A DNA stretch of 64,000 nucleotides from Halalkaliarchaeum sp. AArc-CO (GTDB taxonomy: Archaea; Halobacteriota; Halobacteria; Halobacteriales; Haloferacaceae). Below are positions 16,444 through 26,352 of this stretch, in pieces (the first letter of the stretch is position 1; each line of letters opens with the position of its first letter). The notes under the pieces are model-generated. The model was not told the DNA's origin, did not search any database, and was given only the letters and a program-made list of their open reading frames with translations. The position numbers and the translations under genes were made by a program. The DNA lies in contig NZ_CP087723.1 of assembly GCF_024972735.1 (NCBI RefSeq), forward strand, positions 992,001 to 1,056,000. Reading direction: 5' to 3'.

Positions 16444-17949
16444 ATGAGTCGCGACGAGGCGACGTTCGTAGAGTACGGTATCGACGATAAACCACCCCTT
16501 TCCACTTCTCTCGGTCTCGGAGTCCAGCATTACCTCACGATGGTGGGGGCTAACATCGCAGTCCCGCTGTTGCTCGCGGGGGCACTGGGGATGCCCCAGG
16601 AACTGTGGGGGCGATTCATCGGTACCTTCTTCGTGGTCTCGGGGATCGCGACGCTCGCCCAGACCACGTTCGGGAACAGGTACCCGATCGTTCAGGGTGC
16701 GCCGTTTTCCCTCCTTGCACCGGCGCTTGCGGTGATCGGGGTCGCACAGGCCACCGGTCACGACTGGAACGGAGCGTTGCTCCAACTCCAGGGGGCGATC
16801 GTCGCCGCCGCGATGGTCGAGGTAGCGGTCGGCTACTTCGGACTGGTGGGGAAGGTCCGGGAGTATCTCTCCCCGGTCGTGATCGCGCCGACGATCGCGC
16901 TGATCGGGCTGGCGCTGTTCGACGCCCCGCAGGTGTCGACTGCGACTCAGGACTGGTGGCTGCTGGGGCTTACCCTCGTGTTGATCGTCGGGTTCTCACA
17001 GTACCTCGACGCGGCACACCGGGCGTTCCGGCTTTATCCGGTCGTCCTCGGGATCGTCGGGGCGTATCTCGTCGCGCTGGCGCTTTCGGTGACGGGACAC
17101 TACGCGCCCGGCATGCCGGGATACGTCGAACACGGCATCGATGTCTGGATGGAAGGCGGCCTCGTGATGGCGATCTACCCGCTGCAGTGGGGGACCGCGA
17201 TCGGGTTCGAAACCGCCTTCATCATCGGGATGCTCGCCGGGATCGCTGCCTCGATAATCGAAAGCCTGGGCGACTACTACGCGGTCGCCCGCCTGTCGGG
17301 CTCGGCCGCGCCCAGCGCAAAGCGGATCAACCACGGCATCGGCATGGAGGGACTCATGAACGTCTTCTCCGGACTGATGGGGACCGGTGGATCGACTTCC
17401 TACTCCGAGAACATTGGCGCGATCGGCCTCACGGGTGTCGCCTCGCGCTACGTCGTGCAGGTGGGTGCGGCGGTGATGCTCGTGGTCGGATTCCTCGGCC
17501 CGTTCGGCAACCTGATTCGGACGATCCCGGATCCGATCGTCGGAGGGCTGTACGTCGCGATGTTCGGGCAGATCGTCGCTGTCGGGCTGGCGAACCTGAA
17601 ACACGTCGATCTCGAATCACAGCGCAACCTCTTCGTGGTCGGACTCGCCATGTTCACCGGGCTCGCAGTTCCCGCCTACATGGACAACGTCGGCGACGTC
17701 GAGGCGCTCCAGCAGGGAATGGCCGAAGTGACGCTTTTGGGCCCGGTTCTCGGGACGGAGGCTATCTCGACGACGATCTTCGTGATTGGCTCGACCGGTA
17801 TGGCAGTCGGCGGGCTGGTTGCCCTCCTGCTCGACAATACCATCGAGGGAACCCGCGAGGAGCGCGGCCTCGAGGAGTGGGAGAAGACCGCGGAAACCGA
17901 CTCACAGTTCGTTTCCGCGTACGATCGGTTCGTCCGCAGCAACGATTGA
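16444..17949 (+). CDS. Uracil/xanthine permease (NCS2 family)
   Basis: This 501-residue membrane protein has the features of the nucleobase:cation symporter-2 family: about 14 hydrophobic segments, LGVQHYLTMVGANIAVPLLL near the N terminus, QGAPFSLLAPALAVIGV, and the signature around SGSAAPSAKRINHGIG followed by GGSTSYSENIG with the substrate-contacting Glu. It imports uracil, xanthine or a related base. It stands alone, followed by a tandem repeat array. Confidence 0.92.
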   Translation: MSRDEATFVEYGIDDKPPLSTSLGLGVQHYLTMVGANIAVPLLLAGALGMPQELWGRFIGTFFVVSGIATLAQTTFGNRYPIVQGAPFSLLAPALAVIGVAQATGHDWNGALLQLQGAIVAAAMVEVAVGYFGLVGKVREYLSPVVIAPTIALIGLALFDAPQVSTATQDWWLLGLTLVLIVGFSQYLDAAHRAFRLYPVVLGIVGAYLVALALSVTGHYAPGMPGYVEHGIDVWMEGGLVMAIYPLQWGTAIGFETAFIIGMLAGIAASIIESLGDYYAVARLSGSAAPSAKRINHGIGMEGLMNVFSGLMGTGGSTSYSENIGAIGLTGVASRYVVQVGAAVMLVVGFLGPFGNLIRTIPDPIVGGLYVAMFGQIVAVGLANLKHVDLESQRNLFVVGLAMFTGLAVPAYMDNVGDVEALQQGMAEVTLLGPVLGTEAISTTIFVIGSTGMAVGGLVALLLDNTIEGTREERGLEEWEKTAETDSQFVSAYDRFVRSND

Positions 17950-17980
17950 CCGCGGACTGTCGATGCTCCTCCGTCAGTCT

Positions 17981-18087
17981 CGCCCCCTGTTTCGCTCTCG
18001 CCCCCTGTTTCGCTCTCGCCCCCTGTTTCGCTCTCGCCCCCTGTTTCGATCTCATCCCCTGTTTCGATCTCGTCCCGATTTCGATCT
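17981..18087. repeat. Tandem 18-bp repeat array, about six copies
   Basis: The unit is cgccccctgtttcgctct. Three perfect copies start at 17981, 17999 and 18017, followed by three increasingly altered ones (18035, 18053 and 18071). The array fills the gap between the uracil permease stop and the aldo/keto reductase start, so it lies in the 3' UTR of one and the promoter region of the other. The degenerating order from left to right suggests slippage growth. Confidence 0.9.
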
Positions 18088-18129
18088 CGTCCCCGGATTC
18101 TTTCTTTGCGGGGTGTGTACCCGACTACT

Positions 18130-18936
18130 ATGAGTCGGCTCGACTTGCCGCAGATCGGTCTCGGTACGTCCGGAAACGACGAGTTCGAGGAGTGTGCCGA
18201 GACGGTAAGAGCGGCCCTGGATGTGGGGTATCGTCACGTCGACACCGCCCAGATGTACGACAACGAGGCTGCCGTCGGCGAGGGAATCCGCCGGAGCGAC
18301 GTCGACCGGGAGGCGGTCACGATCGCGACGAAGATCCACCCGGACAACCTCGCGTACGAGGACGTCTTGAAAACTGCCGAGGAGAGCCTCGACCGGCTCG
18401 GTGTCGACGCGGTCGATCTCCTGTACGTCCACTGGCCGATCTCCGCGTACGACCCGTCCGAGACACTCCAGGCCTTCGACGAACTCGTCGAGGAAGGGGT
18501 CGTCGATCACGTCGGCGTCTCGAACTTCTCTCCCTCGCTCGTCGAGGAGGCCCAACAGCACCTGGAGGCTCCGATCGTCGCCAACCAGGTCGAGTGCCAT
18601 CCCCTGTTGCCACAGCAGACCCTCCGGGCACACGCCCACGAACACGGCTACGAACTCGTCGGCTACTCCCCACTGGGGCAAGGGGAACTGCTCGAGGAAC
18701 CGCTGCTGTCGGAAATCGCTGCGGAGTACGACGCGACGCCGGCACAGATCGCGCTGTCGTGGGCGATCGCCAGGGGCGTGACCCCGATCCCGAAAGGTCG
18801 AGGCGATCATCTCCGTGAAAATCTCGCGTCGGTTGGGCTCGATTTGCGTGCTGCCGACGTCGCCCGGATCGACGAACTCGACCAGCGGACCCGGTTCGTC
18901 GATCCCGACGCCGCTCCGTGGAACGAGGGATCGTAA
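18130..18936 (+). CDS. Aldo/keto reductase
   Basis: This 268-residue NADPH-dependent aldo/keto reductase has the family pattern IGLGTSG, the catalytic Asp and Tyr in VDTAQMYDNE, the Lys in TKIHPDN, the His in DLLYVHWP, and the cofactor region GYSPLGQG with IPKGRGDHLREN. It reduces aldehydes or keto-sugars; the substrate is not predictable. The ATG at 18130 puts the first strand in place; an upstream in-frame ATG at 18106 overlaps promoter sequence. Confidence 0.92.
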   Translation: MSRLDLPQIGLGTSGNDEFEECAETVRAALDVGYRHVDTAQMYDNEAAVGEGIRRSDVDREAVTIATKIHPDNLAYEDVLKTAEESLDRLGVDAVDLLYVHWPISAYDPSETLQAFDELVEEGVVDHVGVSNFSPSLVEEAQQHLEAPIVANQVECHPLLPQQTLRAHAHEHGYELVGYSPLGQGELLEEPLLSEIAAEYDATPAQIALSWAIARGVTPIPKGRGDHLRENLASVGLDLRAADVARIDELDQRTRFVDPDAAPWNEGS

Positions 18937-19004
18937 CGTCGATCCCCGACGCGGGTCCGTCGGTCCCCACAACCTATACGTCAGCGCCCCCATCCTGTAC
19001 CTGA

Positions 19005-21794
19005 ATGTGCGGTAGGGAACTGCTCGCGGAGGCGTCCGCCGCCGCCGAGTTTTCGTTCGACCCCCATGAGGTCGAGATCCGAGATGGCGGCGTTCTCGAG
19101 CGTCTGTCCCCAGTGGTCAGAGAGTGGTGGATCGACCAGTTCGGGGAGTACGTTCCACGAAACGGGGGGTTTTTCACCCCGCCCCAGCGCGAGGCGATTC
19201 CGCTGATCGAAGACGGGACGAACGTGCTGGTGGCCGCCCCGACCGGGAGCGGAAAAACTCTCGCCTCCTTTACCGCGATCATCGACGAACTGTACCGGCG
19301 AGACCGAACGAACGGGCTCGAAAACGCCGTTTACTGTCTGTACGTTTCTCCGCTGAAATCGCTCGCGAACGACGTCCACCGCAATCTTACCGTCCCGCTT
19401 TCGGGGATCACCGAGCGACTCGAGGAACGGGGAATCGACGCGGAGATCAGACACGCAATCAGACACGGCGACACCGACGACCGGGAACGCCAGCGGATGC
19501 TCGAGGAGACGCCCCACATCCTCAACACCACCCCGGAGACGCTCGCGATCCTGCTCAACGCGCCGAAGTTCAGGGAGAGGCTCCGACACGTCGAGTACGT
19601 GATCGTCGACGAAATCCACAGTCTCGCAGACAACAAACGCGGCACTCATCTGTCGGTGTCGCTCGAACGACTCGAGGACCTCGCGGACGTCTCCCTCACC
19701 CGGATCGGCTGTTCGGCGACCGTCGAACCGCTCTCGGCGATGGCGGAGTTCCTGGTGGGATGCGAGTTCGACTCGGCGTCCGGGGGTGGTTCGATGGTTC
19801 CTCGAGACTACGAGATCGTCGACACGCGATTCGTGCGCGACTTCGACCTCCAGCTGGAGTGCCCCACGCACGACCTCATCGGCGAGTCGAGGGACGTCGT
19901 CACGGACCGCTTTTACGACCGACTCGACGAACTGGTCGACTCGCACACGAATACGCTGGTGTTTACCAACACGCGGTCGGGCGCAGAACGGGTCCTCCAC
20001 AACCTGCGAGAACGGTTCGACGCCTACGACGAGAACAACTCCGGCTGCCATCACGGTTCCATCTCGAAGGATCGCAGACAGTCGATCGAACGCAAACTCA
20101 AGGAGGGGGAACTCGACGTCGTCACGACCTCGACGAGCCTCGAACTCGGCATCGACATGCCGCATCTCGATCTCGTCGTTCAGGTGGGCTCCCCCAAATC
20201 CGTCGCGGCGCTGCTCCAGCGAGTCGGCCGTGCCGGCCACCGTCTCGGTGAAACCGTCGAGGGACGGGTGATCGCGCTCGAGCGAGACGAACTCGTCGAG
20301 TGTGCGGTGATGCTCCGGAAGGCAGAGGAAGGGTTCGTCGACCGGGTGTTCGTCCCGGAGAACCCCCTCGATGTCGCCGCCCAGCACGTGTACGGGATGG
20401 CGATCGCCGGGGTCCGTCCCGAAGCGGATCTGAAGGAAACGCTCCGGCGGGCCTACCCGTATCGGGAGCTTGACGACGCCGACTGGGAGCGACTGCTCCG
20501 GTATCTCACCGCCGACTACGACGGGCTCGAAGACCGGAACGTCTACGCGAAAGTCTGGCGAGATACCAACGATCCCCCCGACGGGGAGCACCATTACCCC
20601 GAATACGACGTCGGAGAGTCGCTGATCGGCAAGCGTGGTCGGCTCGCCCGGGTGATCTACATGACGAACATCGGGACGATTCCGGATTCGTTCACCTGTG
20701 GGGTGTTCACCAGGGGGGACCAAGAATGGGTCGGCGACCTCGACGAGTCGTATCTGGACACCCTCGATCCCGGCGACGTGTTCGTGCTCGGCGGGAGGCG
20801 GTTCGAATACCGGTATCGACGAGGGTCGAAAGTGTACGTCGATCCGACGTCCAACCGTCCCACTGTCCCCTCCTGGTACTCGGAACGGCTCCCGCTGTCG
20901 TACGATCTCGGCCGGGAGATTCTCGCCTTCCAGGCGGAAGCCTGCGACCGGCTCGAATCGGGCGGGCATCCCGGACTCCGAACCTGGCTCCGGGAGTTTC
21001 CTCTCGACGAAAACAGCGTCCGGGCCCTCGCCCGGACCTACGACCAACAGCGCCGGTATGCCGGGATCGAAAGCGTCGCCACGCCGGAACGGATGGTCGT
21101 CGAGGAGGTCCGCGACCGCGACCGGTATCGCCGGCACTACCACGTCCACTCGATCTACGGCCGACGGTTCAACGACGGGCTCTCCAGGCTCGTGGCCCAT
21201 CGCTGTTCCCGGCGCGCGACGACGAACGTCCAGGTGGCCGTCGCCGACAACGGCTTCACCGTCTCGATGCCGCTGAACCGCCGGGTCGACGTCGCGGACG
21301 TGCTCTGCGATCTCGATCCCGGCGACGCTCCGGGGGACCTCAGGGAGGCGCTTTCGGCAACCGATCTCCTGGAGCGGTACTTCCGGATCAACGCCACCCG
21401 GTCGCTGATGGTGCTCAAAAACTACAAGGGCCACGAGAAATCCGCCGCCAGACAGCAAGTCTCCGCGGAGATGCTCCTGTCTTTCGCGCGGGATCTCGAG
21501 GACTTCGCCGTCCTGGAGGAGACGTACCGGGAGATCATGGAGGACAAACTCGATCTGGCCGGGATCCGTGAGGTTCTGAAATCGATCCAGTCGGGAGATA
21601 TCGAAGTCGAAACCTGCCGGCTCGACGCCCCGTCACCTCGAGCGTTCGGGCTGGCGACGCTCTCTGCCAGCGACGTCGTGCTCGCGGAAGACGAGTCGGC
21701 GGTTCTCCGGGAGTTTCACGAGCGTGTTCGAGCTGAGATCGGAGAATCGAACGGCGAGAGATCCTTCGATCCAGCCGGCGACGGCGACGCGTGA
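19005..21794 (+). CDS. lhr: Lhr-type large ATP-dependent DNA helicase
   Basis: This 929-residue superfamily 2 helicase has motif I APTGSGKT at about residue 78, motif II DEIH near 203, motif III CSAT, and motif VI QRVGRAGHR. The C-terminal part has the Lhr-specific winged-helix and beta domains (for example FFTPPQREAIPLI early on and the SMPLNRRVDVADVL region late). Length and motifs match the Lhr core, a 3'-5' helicase active in recombination and replication repair. A TATA-like cctatacg lies about 35 bases upstream, consistent with a leaderless transcript. Confidence 0.92.
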   Translation: MCGRELLAEASAAAEFSFDPHEVEIRDGGVLERLSPVVREWWIDQFGEYVPRNGGFFTPPQREAIPLIEDGTNVLVAAPTGSGKTLASFTAIIDELYRRDRTNGLENAVYCLYVSPLKSLANDVHRNLTVPLSGITERLEERGIDAEIRHAIRHGDTDDRERQRMLEETPHILNTTPETLAILLNAPKFRERLRHVEYVIVDEIHSLADNKRGTHLSVSLERLEDLADVSLTRIGCSATVEPLSAMAEFLVGCEFDSASGGGSMVPRDYEIVDTRFVRDFDLQLECPTHDLIGESRDVVTDRFYDRLDELVDSHTNTLVFTNTRSGAERVLHNLRERFDAYDENNSGCHHGSISKDRRQSIERKLKEGELDVVTTSTSLELGIDMPHLDLVVQVGSPKSVAALLQRVGRAGHRLGETVEGRVIALERDELVECAVMLRKAEEGFVDRVFVPENPLDVAAQHVYGMAIAGVRPEADLKETLRRAYPYRELDDADWERLLRYLTADYDGLEDRNVYAKVWRDTNDPPDGEHHYPEYDVGESLIGKRGRLARVIYMTNIGTIPDSFTCGVFTRGDQEWVGDLDESYLDTLDPGDVFVLGGRRFEYRYRRGSKVYVDPTSNRPTVPSWYSERLPLSYDLGREILAFQAEACDRLESGGHPGLRTWLREFPLDENSVRALARTYDQQRRYAGIESVATPERMVVEEVRDRDRYRRHYHVHSIYGRRFNDGLSRLVAHRCSRRATTNVQVAVADNGFTVSMPLNRRVDVADVLCDLDPGDAPGDLREALSATDLLERYFRINATRSLMVLKNYKGHEKSAARQQVSAEMLLSFARDLEDFAVLEETYREIMEDKLDLAGIREVLKSIQSGDIEVETCRLDAPSPRAFGLATLSASDVVLAEDESAVLREFHERVRAEIGESNGERSFDPAGDGDA

Positions 21795-21830
21795 TACTGA
21801 TTGTGAGTTCCGACGCGAACGACCCCCGAG

Positions 21831-23513
21831 TCACACCGCCTCCGGCTTGTACTCGCCGAACTCTTCCCGGAGGACGTCGCTTATCTCCTGGACGGTGGCG
21901 TACGCTTTCACCGCCTCGAGGATCGGCGGCAGCACGTTCTCCTCGCCCCTCGCCGCGTCCCGAACGTGTGCGAGCGCGGCGTCGACTGCCTCGTCGTCGC
22001 GATCGCTTTTCACCTCCTGCAGCCGCCGGCGCTGGCGACGTTCGTCCGCCTCGGACACCTCCTCGAGTTTGATTTCCGGATCCTGGTCGTCGACGATGTA
22101 CTCGTTTACCCCAACGATCACGCGCTCGCCGGTTTCGATCTCGCGCTGGCGCTCGTAGGCGACGTCCTGGATCTGCCGCTGGACCCACTGGCTCTCGATC
22201 GCATCGAGCATCCCGCCCCGCTCGTCGACCTCTTCGATGAGTTCCCGTGCCTCCGATTCGATCTGGTCGGTCAGCGACTCGACGTAGTAGGATCCCGCGA
22301 GCGGATCGATCGTGTCGGCGACCCCCGACTCGTGGGCGAGGATCTGCTGGGTCCGGAGGGCGGTCCGCACGGACTGTTCGGTCGGCAGCGCGAGCGCCTC
22401 GTCTTTCCCGTTGGTGTGCAGCGACTGTGTACCTCCCAGGACCGCGGCCATCGCCTGGTAGGCGACCCTGACGACGTTGTTCTCGATCTGCTGGGCGGTC
22501 AGCGTCGAGCCGCCGGTCTGGGTGTGGAACCGCAATTGCTTCGAGGCAGGCTTCTCGGCGTCGAACCGCTCGTCCACCAGTCGCGCCCACAGCCGGCGGG
22601 CGGCGCGGAACTTCGCGGCCTCCTCGAAGACGTTGTTGTGCGCGTTGAAGAAAAACGACAGTTGCGGGGCGAACTCGTCGACCTCGAGTCCGGCGTCGAT
22701 CGCCGCCTCGACGTACTCGATCCCGTTTCCGAGAGTGAACGCTACCTCCTGGGCGGCCGTCGAGCCGGCCTCACGGATATGGTATCCAGAAATCGAGATG
22801 GTGTTGAATTTCGGGGTCTCCTCGGCACAGAACGCAAAGAGGTCGGTGATCAGCCGCATCGACGGCTTCGGCGGATAAATAAAGAGGTTTCGGGCGACGT
22901 ACTCTTTCAGGATATCGTTTTGAACGGTCCCCCGGAGCTGTTCCCGTGGAACACCCTGACGGTCACCGATCGCGACGTACATTGCAAGCAGGATCGGCGC
23001 CGGCGCGTTGATCGTCATGGACGTCGACACCTCGTCGAGGGGGATCCCGTCGAACACCGTCTCGAAGTCCTCGAGAGTATCGATGGCGACTCCGGATCGG
23101 CCGACCTCCCCCTGTGCCATCTCGGCGTCGGAGTCGTAACCCATCTGCGTGGGCAGGTCGAACGCCATCGACAGCCCCGAGGAGCCCTGCTCGATGAGAT
23201 ACTGGAACCGTTCGTTCGTCTCGCGGGCGGTCCCCATTCCCGCGTACTGGCGCATCGTCCATAGCCGCCCGCGATGCATCGTGGAGTAGACGCCGCGTGT
23301 AAACGGCTCTTCGCCGGGGAACCCGAGATCCTCCTCGTAATCGACACCCTCGATATCGGTGGGGGTGTACAGTCGTTGTACCTCCTCGCCCCCGGTGTCG
23401 GTCGCGAACGCCTCCTTGCGTTCCCCGAACCGTTCCAGCGTCGGCGAGAGGGTCTCTTCCTCCCAGGCCTCCTTCGCCGAGCGGATCCGTTCGAGCTCCT
23501 CGGGGTCGAACAT
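21831..23513 (-). CDS. mcmA: Methylmalonyl-CoA mutase, large (catalytic) subunit
   Basis: This 560-residue protein is the TIM-barrel substrate-binding subunit; the B12-binding domain of the fused enzyme is absent, as in archaea that encode it separately. Recognisable segments are [43 protein letters not shown] and [18 protein letters not shown]. It interconverts methylmalonyl-CoA and succinyl-CoA in propionate or carbon assimilation. I start at 23513 to match family length; the frame is open into the divergent gene. A cttaag box near 23538 may serve both directions. Confidence 0.93.
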   Translation of the reverse strand: MFDPEELERIRSAKEAWEEETLSPTLERFGERKEAFATDTGGEEVQRLYTPTDIEGVDYEEDLGFPGEEPFTRGVYSTMHRGRLWTMRQYAGMGTARETNERFQYLIEQGSSGLSMAFDLPTQMGYDSDAEMAQGEVGRSGVAIDTLEDFETVFDGIPLDEVSTSMTINAPAPILLAMYVAIGDRQGVPREQLRGTVQNDILKEYVARNLFIYPPKPSMRLITDLFAFCAEETPKFNTISISGYHIREAGSTAAQEVAFTLGNGIEYVEAAIDAGLEVDEFAPQLSFFFNAHNNVFEEAAKFRAARRLWARLVDERFDAEKPASKQLRFHTQTGGSTLTAQQIENNVVRVAYQAMAAVLGGTQSLHTNGKDEALALPTEQSVRTALRTQQILAHESGVADTIDPLAGSYYVESLTDQIESEARELIEEVDERGGMLDAIESQWVQRQIQDVAYERQREIETGERVIVGVNEYIVDDQDPEIKLEEVSEADERRQRRRLQEVKSDRDDEAVDAALAHVRDAARGEENVLPPILEAVKAYATVQEISDVLREEFGEYKPEAV

Positions 23514-23574
23514 ACCCGAAGGATCACCGGGGACGAACTTAAGGGTTGAAGGCGACGGACCGAAAGACACCTGT

Positions 23575-24240
23575 ATGACCCATCGATCCGACACACTCGA
23601 GTCGTTCCTCCAAGCGACTGCTCCCGAACCGACGCCCCTCCAGCGGGAGATGGCGGAGACGGCAACCGAGCTCTCGTTTCCGATCGTCGGCCCCGTCGCC
23701 GGCGCCGTGCTCGCCCAGGTCACGCGCCTGACTGATGCCGATCGGGTTTTCGAGTTCGGTTCGGGGTTCGGCTACTCGGCGACGTGGTTCGTTCGCGGTG
23801 GTGCAACGGACGTCGTCTGCACCGAATTCGACGAGGACGAGGTCCAGCTCGGCCGGGAGCTCGTCGCCGACGCGGGTCTCGACGAGCGGATCACCTTCGA
23901 GTACGGCGACGCAATGGAAACGGTGACACAGTACGACGGGCCGTTCGACGCGGTACTCATCGACCACCAGAAACACCGGTACGTGGACGCCTACGACGCA
24001 GTCAAGCCAACGCTCTCCGACTCAGCAGTCGTCGTTGCCGACAACGTGGTCCGGGGACCGTTGGACTTCGAGACGCTTGCGGCACACTTCAGCGACGGCA
24101 CCCCGTTACCGAGCCAGGAGGAGGACGAAGGAACCTGGGGAATTGGCACCTATCTGAACCGGGTGAGAGAAGACGACGATTCCGAGACGGTGCTCCTTCC
24201 TGTTGGATCGGGGCTTGCGGTGTCGACCGTCACTCGGTGA
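23575..24240 (+). CDS. SAM-dependent O-methyltransferase
   Basis: This 221-residue protein is a class I methyltransferase of the catechol-O-methyltransferase-like group. The SAM motif [13 protein letters not shown], the acidic end of strand 2 (CTEFDEDEV) and the metal-site-like [13 protein letters not shown] are visible. It probably methylates a small hydroxylated molecule; the substrate is unknown. It is divergent from methylmalonyl-CoA mutase (61-base gap), and its stop directly abuts that of the creatininase-like gene. Confidence 0.88.
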   Translation: MTHRSDTLESFLQATAPEPTPLQREMAETATELSFPIVGPVAGAVLAQVTRLTDADRVFEFGSGFGYSATWFVRGGATDVVCTEFDEDEVQLGRELVADAGLDERITFEYGDAMETVTQYDGPFDAVLIDHQKHRYVDAYDAVKPTLSDSAVVVADNVVRGPLDFETLAAHFSDGTPLPSQEEDEGTWGIGTYLNRVREDDDSETVLLPVGSGLAVSTVTR

Positions 24241-25026
24241 TCACCGACGATCGGCGCCGACGTGCGGCTCCGGCATGAGGTCCTCGAACGGCTGGTCGCC
24301 GAGCCACTCCAGAAGCGCGACCAGCTGGTCGGTCGCCGCCTCGAACAGCTGTTTCCCTTTTTCAGGGGTCGCGTCCGTCTGGTCGCCGAAGACGCCGTTT
24401 TTCGAGTTGTCGATCGCGTCGTAGAACGTTCGGGCGCCGAACTTCCGTGAATCCGTGTCTTCGAGGTCGACGACGCCGCCGTCGCGTGCGTCGAGGAGCC
24501 TGTCTTCGTCGACCAGTTCGCGTGCGACGTGCATGATCATCGACGTCTCCTTTGGCCCGCCGTGGGGCCCCGGATGCTCGAACAGCTCCTCGACGAGGTC
24601 CGGGATCGATTCGTTCCACATCCACTCGATTGCGTACGCCGTCCGGTCCTCACGGAGTCGCCTGCCGACCTCCCGGAGCGGTTCCACGTTGCCGCCGTGT
24701 GCGTTGACGAATACGACTCGGTCGATTCCGTGATACGTCAGGCTTCGGGTGAGGCTCTCGACGTAGGATCGGAATGCGGGCGGATCGACCCACAGGGTGC
24801 CGTCGAACTGACGGTGGTGGGAACTCACGCCGACGTCGACGGTCGGAGTACAGACGTGACCGGTTCGCTCGGTCGCTGCCCGAGCGAGCGACTCCGCGAT
24901 GAGGTGGTCGGTCGCGAGCGGCAGGTGGGGTCCGTGCTGTTCGGTCGATCCGAGCGGAACCACTGCGAGGGTCTCCCCTGCCATCTCTTCGTTCAACTCG
25001 GGCCAGGTCCGGTCCGCGAGGTACAT
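24241..25026 (-). CDS. Creatininase-family amidohydrolase, probable ArfB-type FAPy deformylase
   Basis: This 261-residue creatininase-fold metalloenzyme has GSTEQHGPHLPLATD (metal ligands Glu, His and Asp), FVNAHGGN and a late Glu in PKETSMI. In archaea one member of this family, ArfB, removes the formyl group from the product of GTP cyclohydrolase III in riboflavin and F420 synthesis. Because arfA is 16 kb away in this window, that role is plausible but inferred. The start at 25026 gives the usual N terminus (YLADRTWPEL). Confidence 0.82.
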   Translation of the reverse strand: MYLADRTWPELNEEMAGETLAVVPLGSTEQHGPHLPLATDHLIAESLARAATERTGHVCTPTVDVGVSSHHRQFDGTLWVDPPAFRSYVESLTRSLTYHGIDRVVFVNAHGGNVEPLREVGRRLREDRTAYAIEWMWNESIPDLVEELFEHPGPHGGPKETSMIMHVARELVDEDRLLDARDGGVVDLEDTDSRKFGARTFYDAIDNSKNGVFGDQTDATPEKGKQLFEAATDQLVALLEWLGDQPFEDLMPEPHVGADRR

Positions 25027-25147
25027 GGTCGTCAATCCGGCCGGGGCACCATCAATTGCGGCGGTTCGGGACGGGTTCGCCGGCAGGCGGGCGCTGCTTT
25101 CGGACGGCTTCGCCAATCTTTTGCTCCGTGGGCCCGACCGTGCGGGT

Positions 25148-25543
25148 ATGTTTGGAGGCGGCGGGATGAACCCGCGAAAGATGAAACAGATGATGAAGCA
25201 GATGGGTATCGACGTCACCGAGCTCGATGCCACCGAGGTGGTCATCCGTACCGAAGGCGGGGAAGATCTCGTCTTCGACGCGCCGCAGGTCACGCGGATG
25301 GACGCCCAGGGACAGCAGACCTACCAGATCGTCGGGGAACCCACCCGACGGGATGCGACGGCGGTTCCGGGGGAGGAAGCCGAGACTGCCGATACTGAAG
25401 AGGAAGATACAGACGACGGCGGCATTCCGGACTCGGACGTCGAGATCGTCGCCGCACGAGCCGGCGTTCCCGAATCGGCTGCCCGCGAGGCTCTGGAGGC
25501 AGAGGACGGCGATCTGGCGGCCGCGATCAACCGGCTGGAGTAG
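25148..25543 (+). CDS. nac: Nascent polypeptide-associated complex protein (archaeal NAC)
   Basis: This 131-residue protein begins with the archaeal NAC signature FGGGGMNPRKMKQMMKQMG, followed by the NAC beta-barrel (VVIRTEGGEDLVFDAPQV), an acidic linker and a C-terminal UBA domain (VAARAGVPESAAREALEAE). It binds nascent chains at the ribosome exit. TrmI follows six bases later, the usual archaeal arrangement, so the pair is almost certainly co-transcribed. Confidence 0.95.
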   Translation: MFGGGGMNPRKMKQMMKQMGIDVTELDATEVVIRTEGGEDLVFDAPQVTRMDAQGQQTYQIVGEPTRRDATAVPGEEAETADTEEEDTDDGGIPDSDVEIVAARAGVPESAAREALEAEDGDLAAAINRLE

Positions 25544-25549
25544 GCGGCA

Positions 25550-26299
25550 GTGTTCCTGCTCGTCCACGACGACAGGGAGTACCTCCGCGCCCCCGGCGAG
25601 GAGCTTCAGACCGATCTCGGCGTGTTGACGGTCCCCGAGGACGTCGAGTCGGGCGACGCCCTCGAGACCCATCTCGGAACGACCTTCCACGTCAGAGAGC
25701 TCCGCGGCCCGGATCTGTTCGACCACCTGGATCGGACGGGAGCGCCGATGATGCCTCGGGACATCGGTCTCCTGATCGGCCACACCGGTGCTGCGGCGGG
25801 CGATCGGGTGCTCGACGCCGGCACTGGAACGGGGATTCTGGCGGCGTATCTCGGGCGGATCGGTGCCGAGGTGACGACCTACGAGCGTGACCCGGAGTTC
25901 GCACAGCAGGCGCGGGAGAACATGGACGTCGCCGGCGTCACCGACTGCGTCGACGTTCGGACCGGCGACCTGACCGACGAACTCGACGAACTGATCGTGA
26001 CGGTCGACGCCGGCGACCGGGAGCGGTTCGACCTGCTCACGCTCGACACCGCGGACGCGGCGGCGATCGTCGGACGGGCGCCCGAGCTACTCGTTCCCGG
26101 CGGCTTCCTCGCGGTCTACTCGCCGTTCGTCGAACACACTCGCGAGGTGGTCGAAGCGGCCCGCGAGGCGGAGCTTTCGGAGATCGAGACGTTCGAGACG
26201 ATCCAGCGTCGGATGCAGTTCGACGATCGGGGATCGCGTCCGAACACAGCCGGCGTCGGTCACACCGGATATCTAACGTTCGCTCGCCGCCTTTTTTGA
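25550..26299 (+). CDS. trmI: tRNA (adenine-N1)-methyltransferase TrmI
   Basis: This 249-residue methyltransferase has an N-terminal beta-domain and a Rossmann domain with VLDAGTGTGILAAYLG. The PMMPRDIGLLIGHTG stretch before the SAM motif is typical of TrmI/Trm61, which makes m1A at positions 57/58 of archaeal tRNA. The start is a GTG at 25550, six bases after the NAC stop. Confidence 0.92.
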   Translation: MFLLVHDDREYLRAPGEELQTDLGVLTVPEDVESGDALETHLGTTFHVRELRGPDLFDHLDRTGAPMMPRDIGLLIGHTGAAAGDRVLDAGTGTGILAAYLGRIGAEVTTYERDPEFAQQARENMDVAGVTDCVDVRTGDLTDELDELIVTVDAGDRERFDLLTLDTADAAAIVGRAPELLVPGGFLAVYSPFVEHTREVVEAAREAELSEIETFETIQRRMQFDDRGSRPNTAGVGHTGYLTFARRLF

Positions 26300-26352
26300 G
26301 ATCGTCCGGTTCGGGCGGCCGCTCGACGGCGGTCGGATCTCGCCGCCGGAAG

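Noticed and set aside
18981-21458. 825-codon frame on the minus strand under the helicase gene
   Set aside because: The plus strand has a full set of helicase motifs; the minus frame lacks any recognisable domain.
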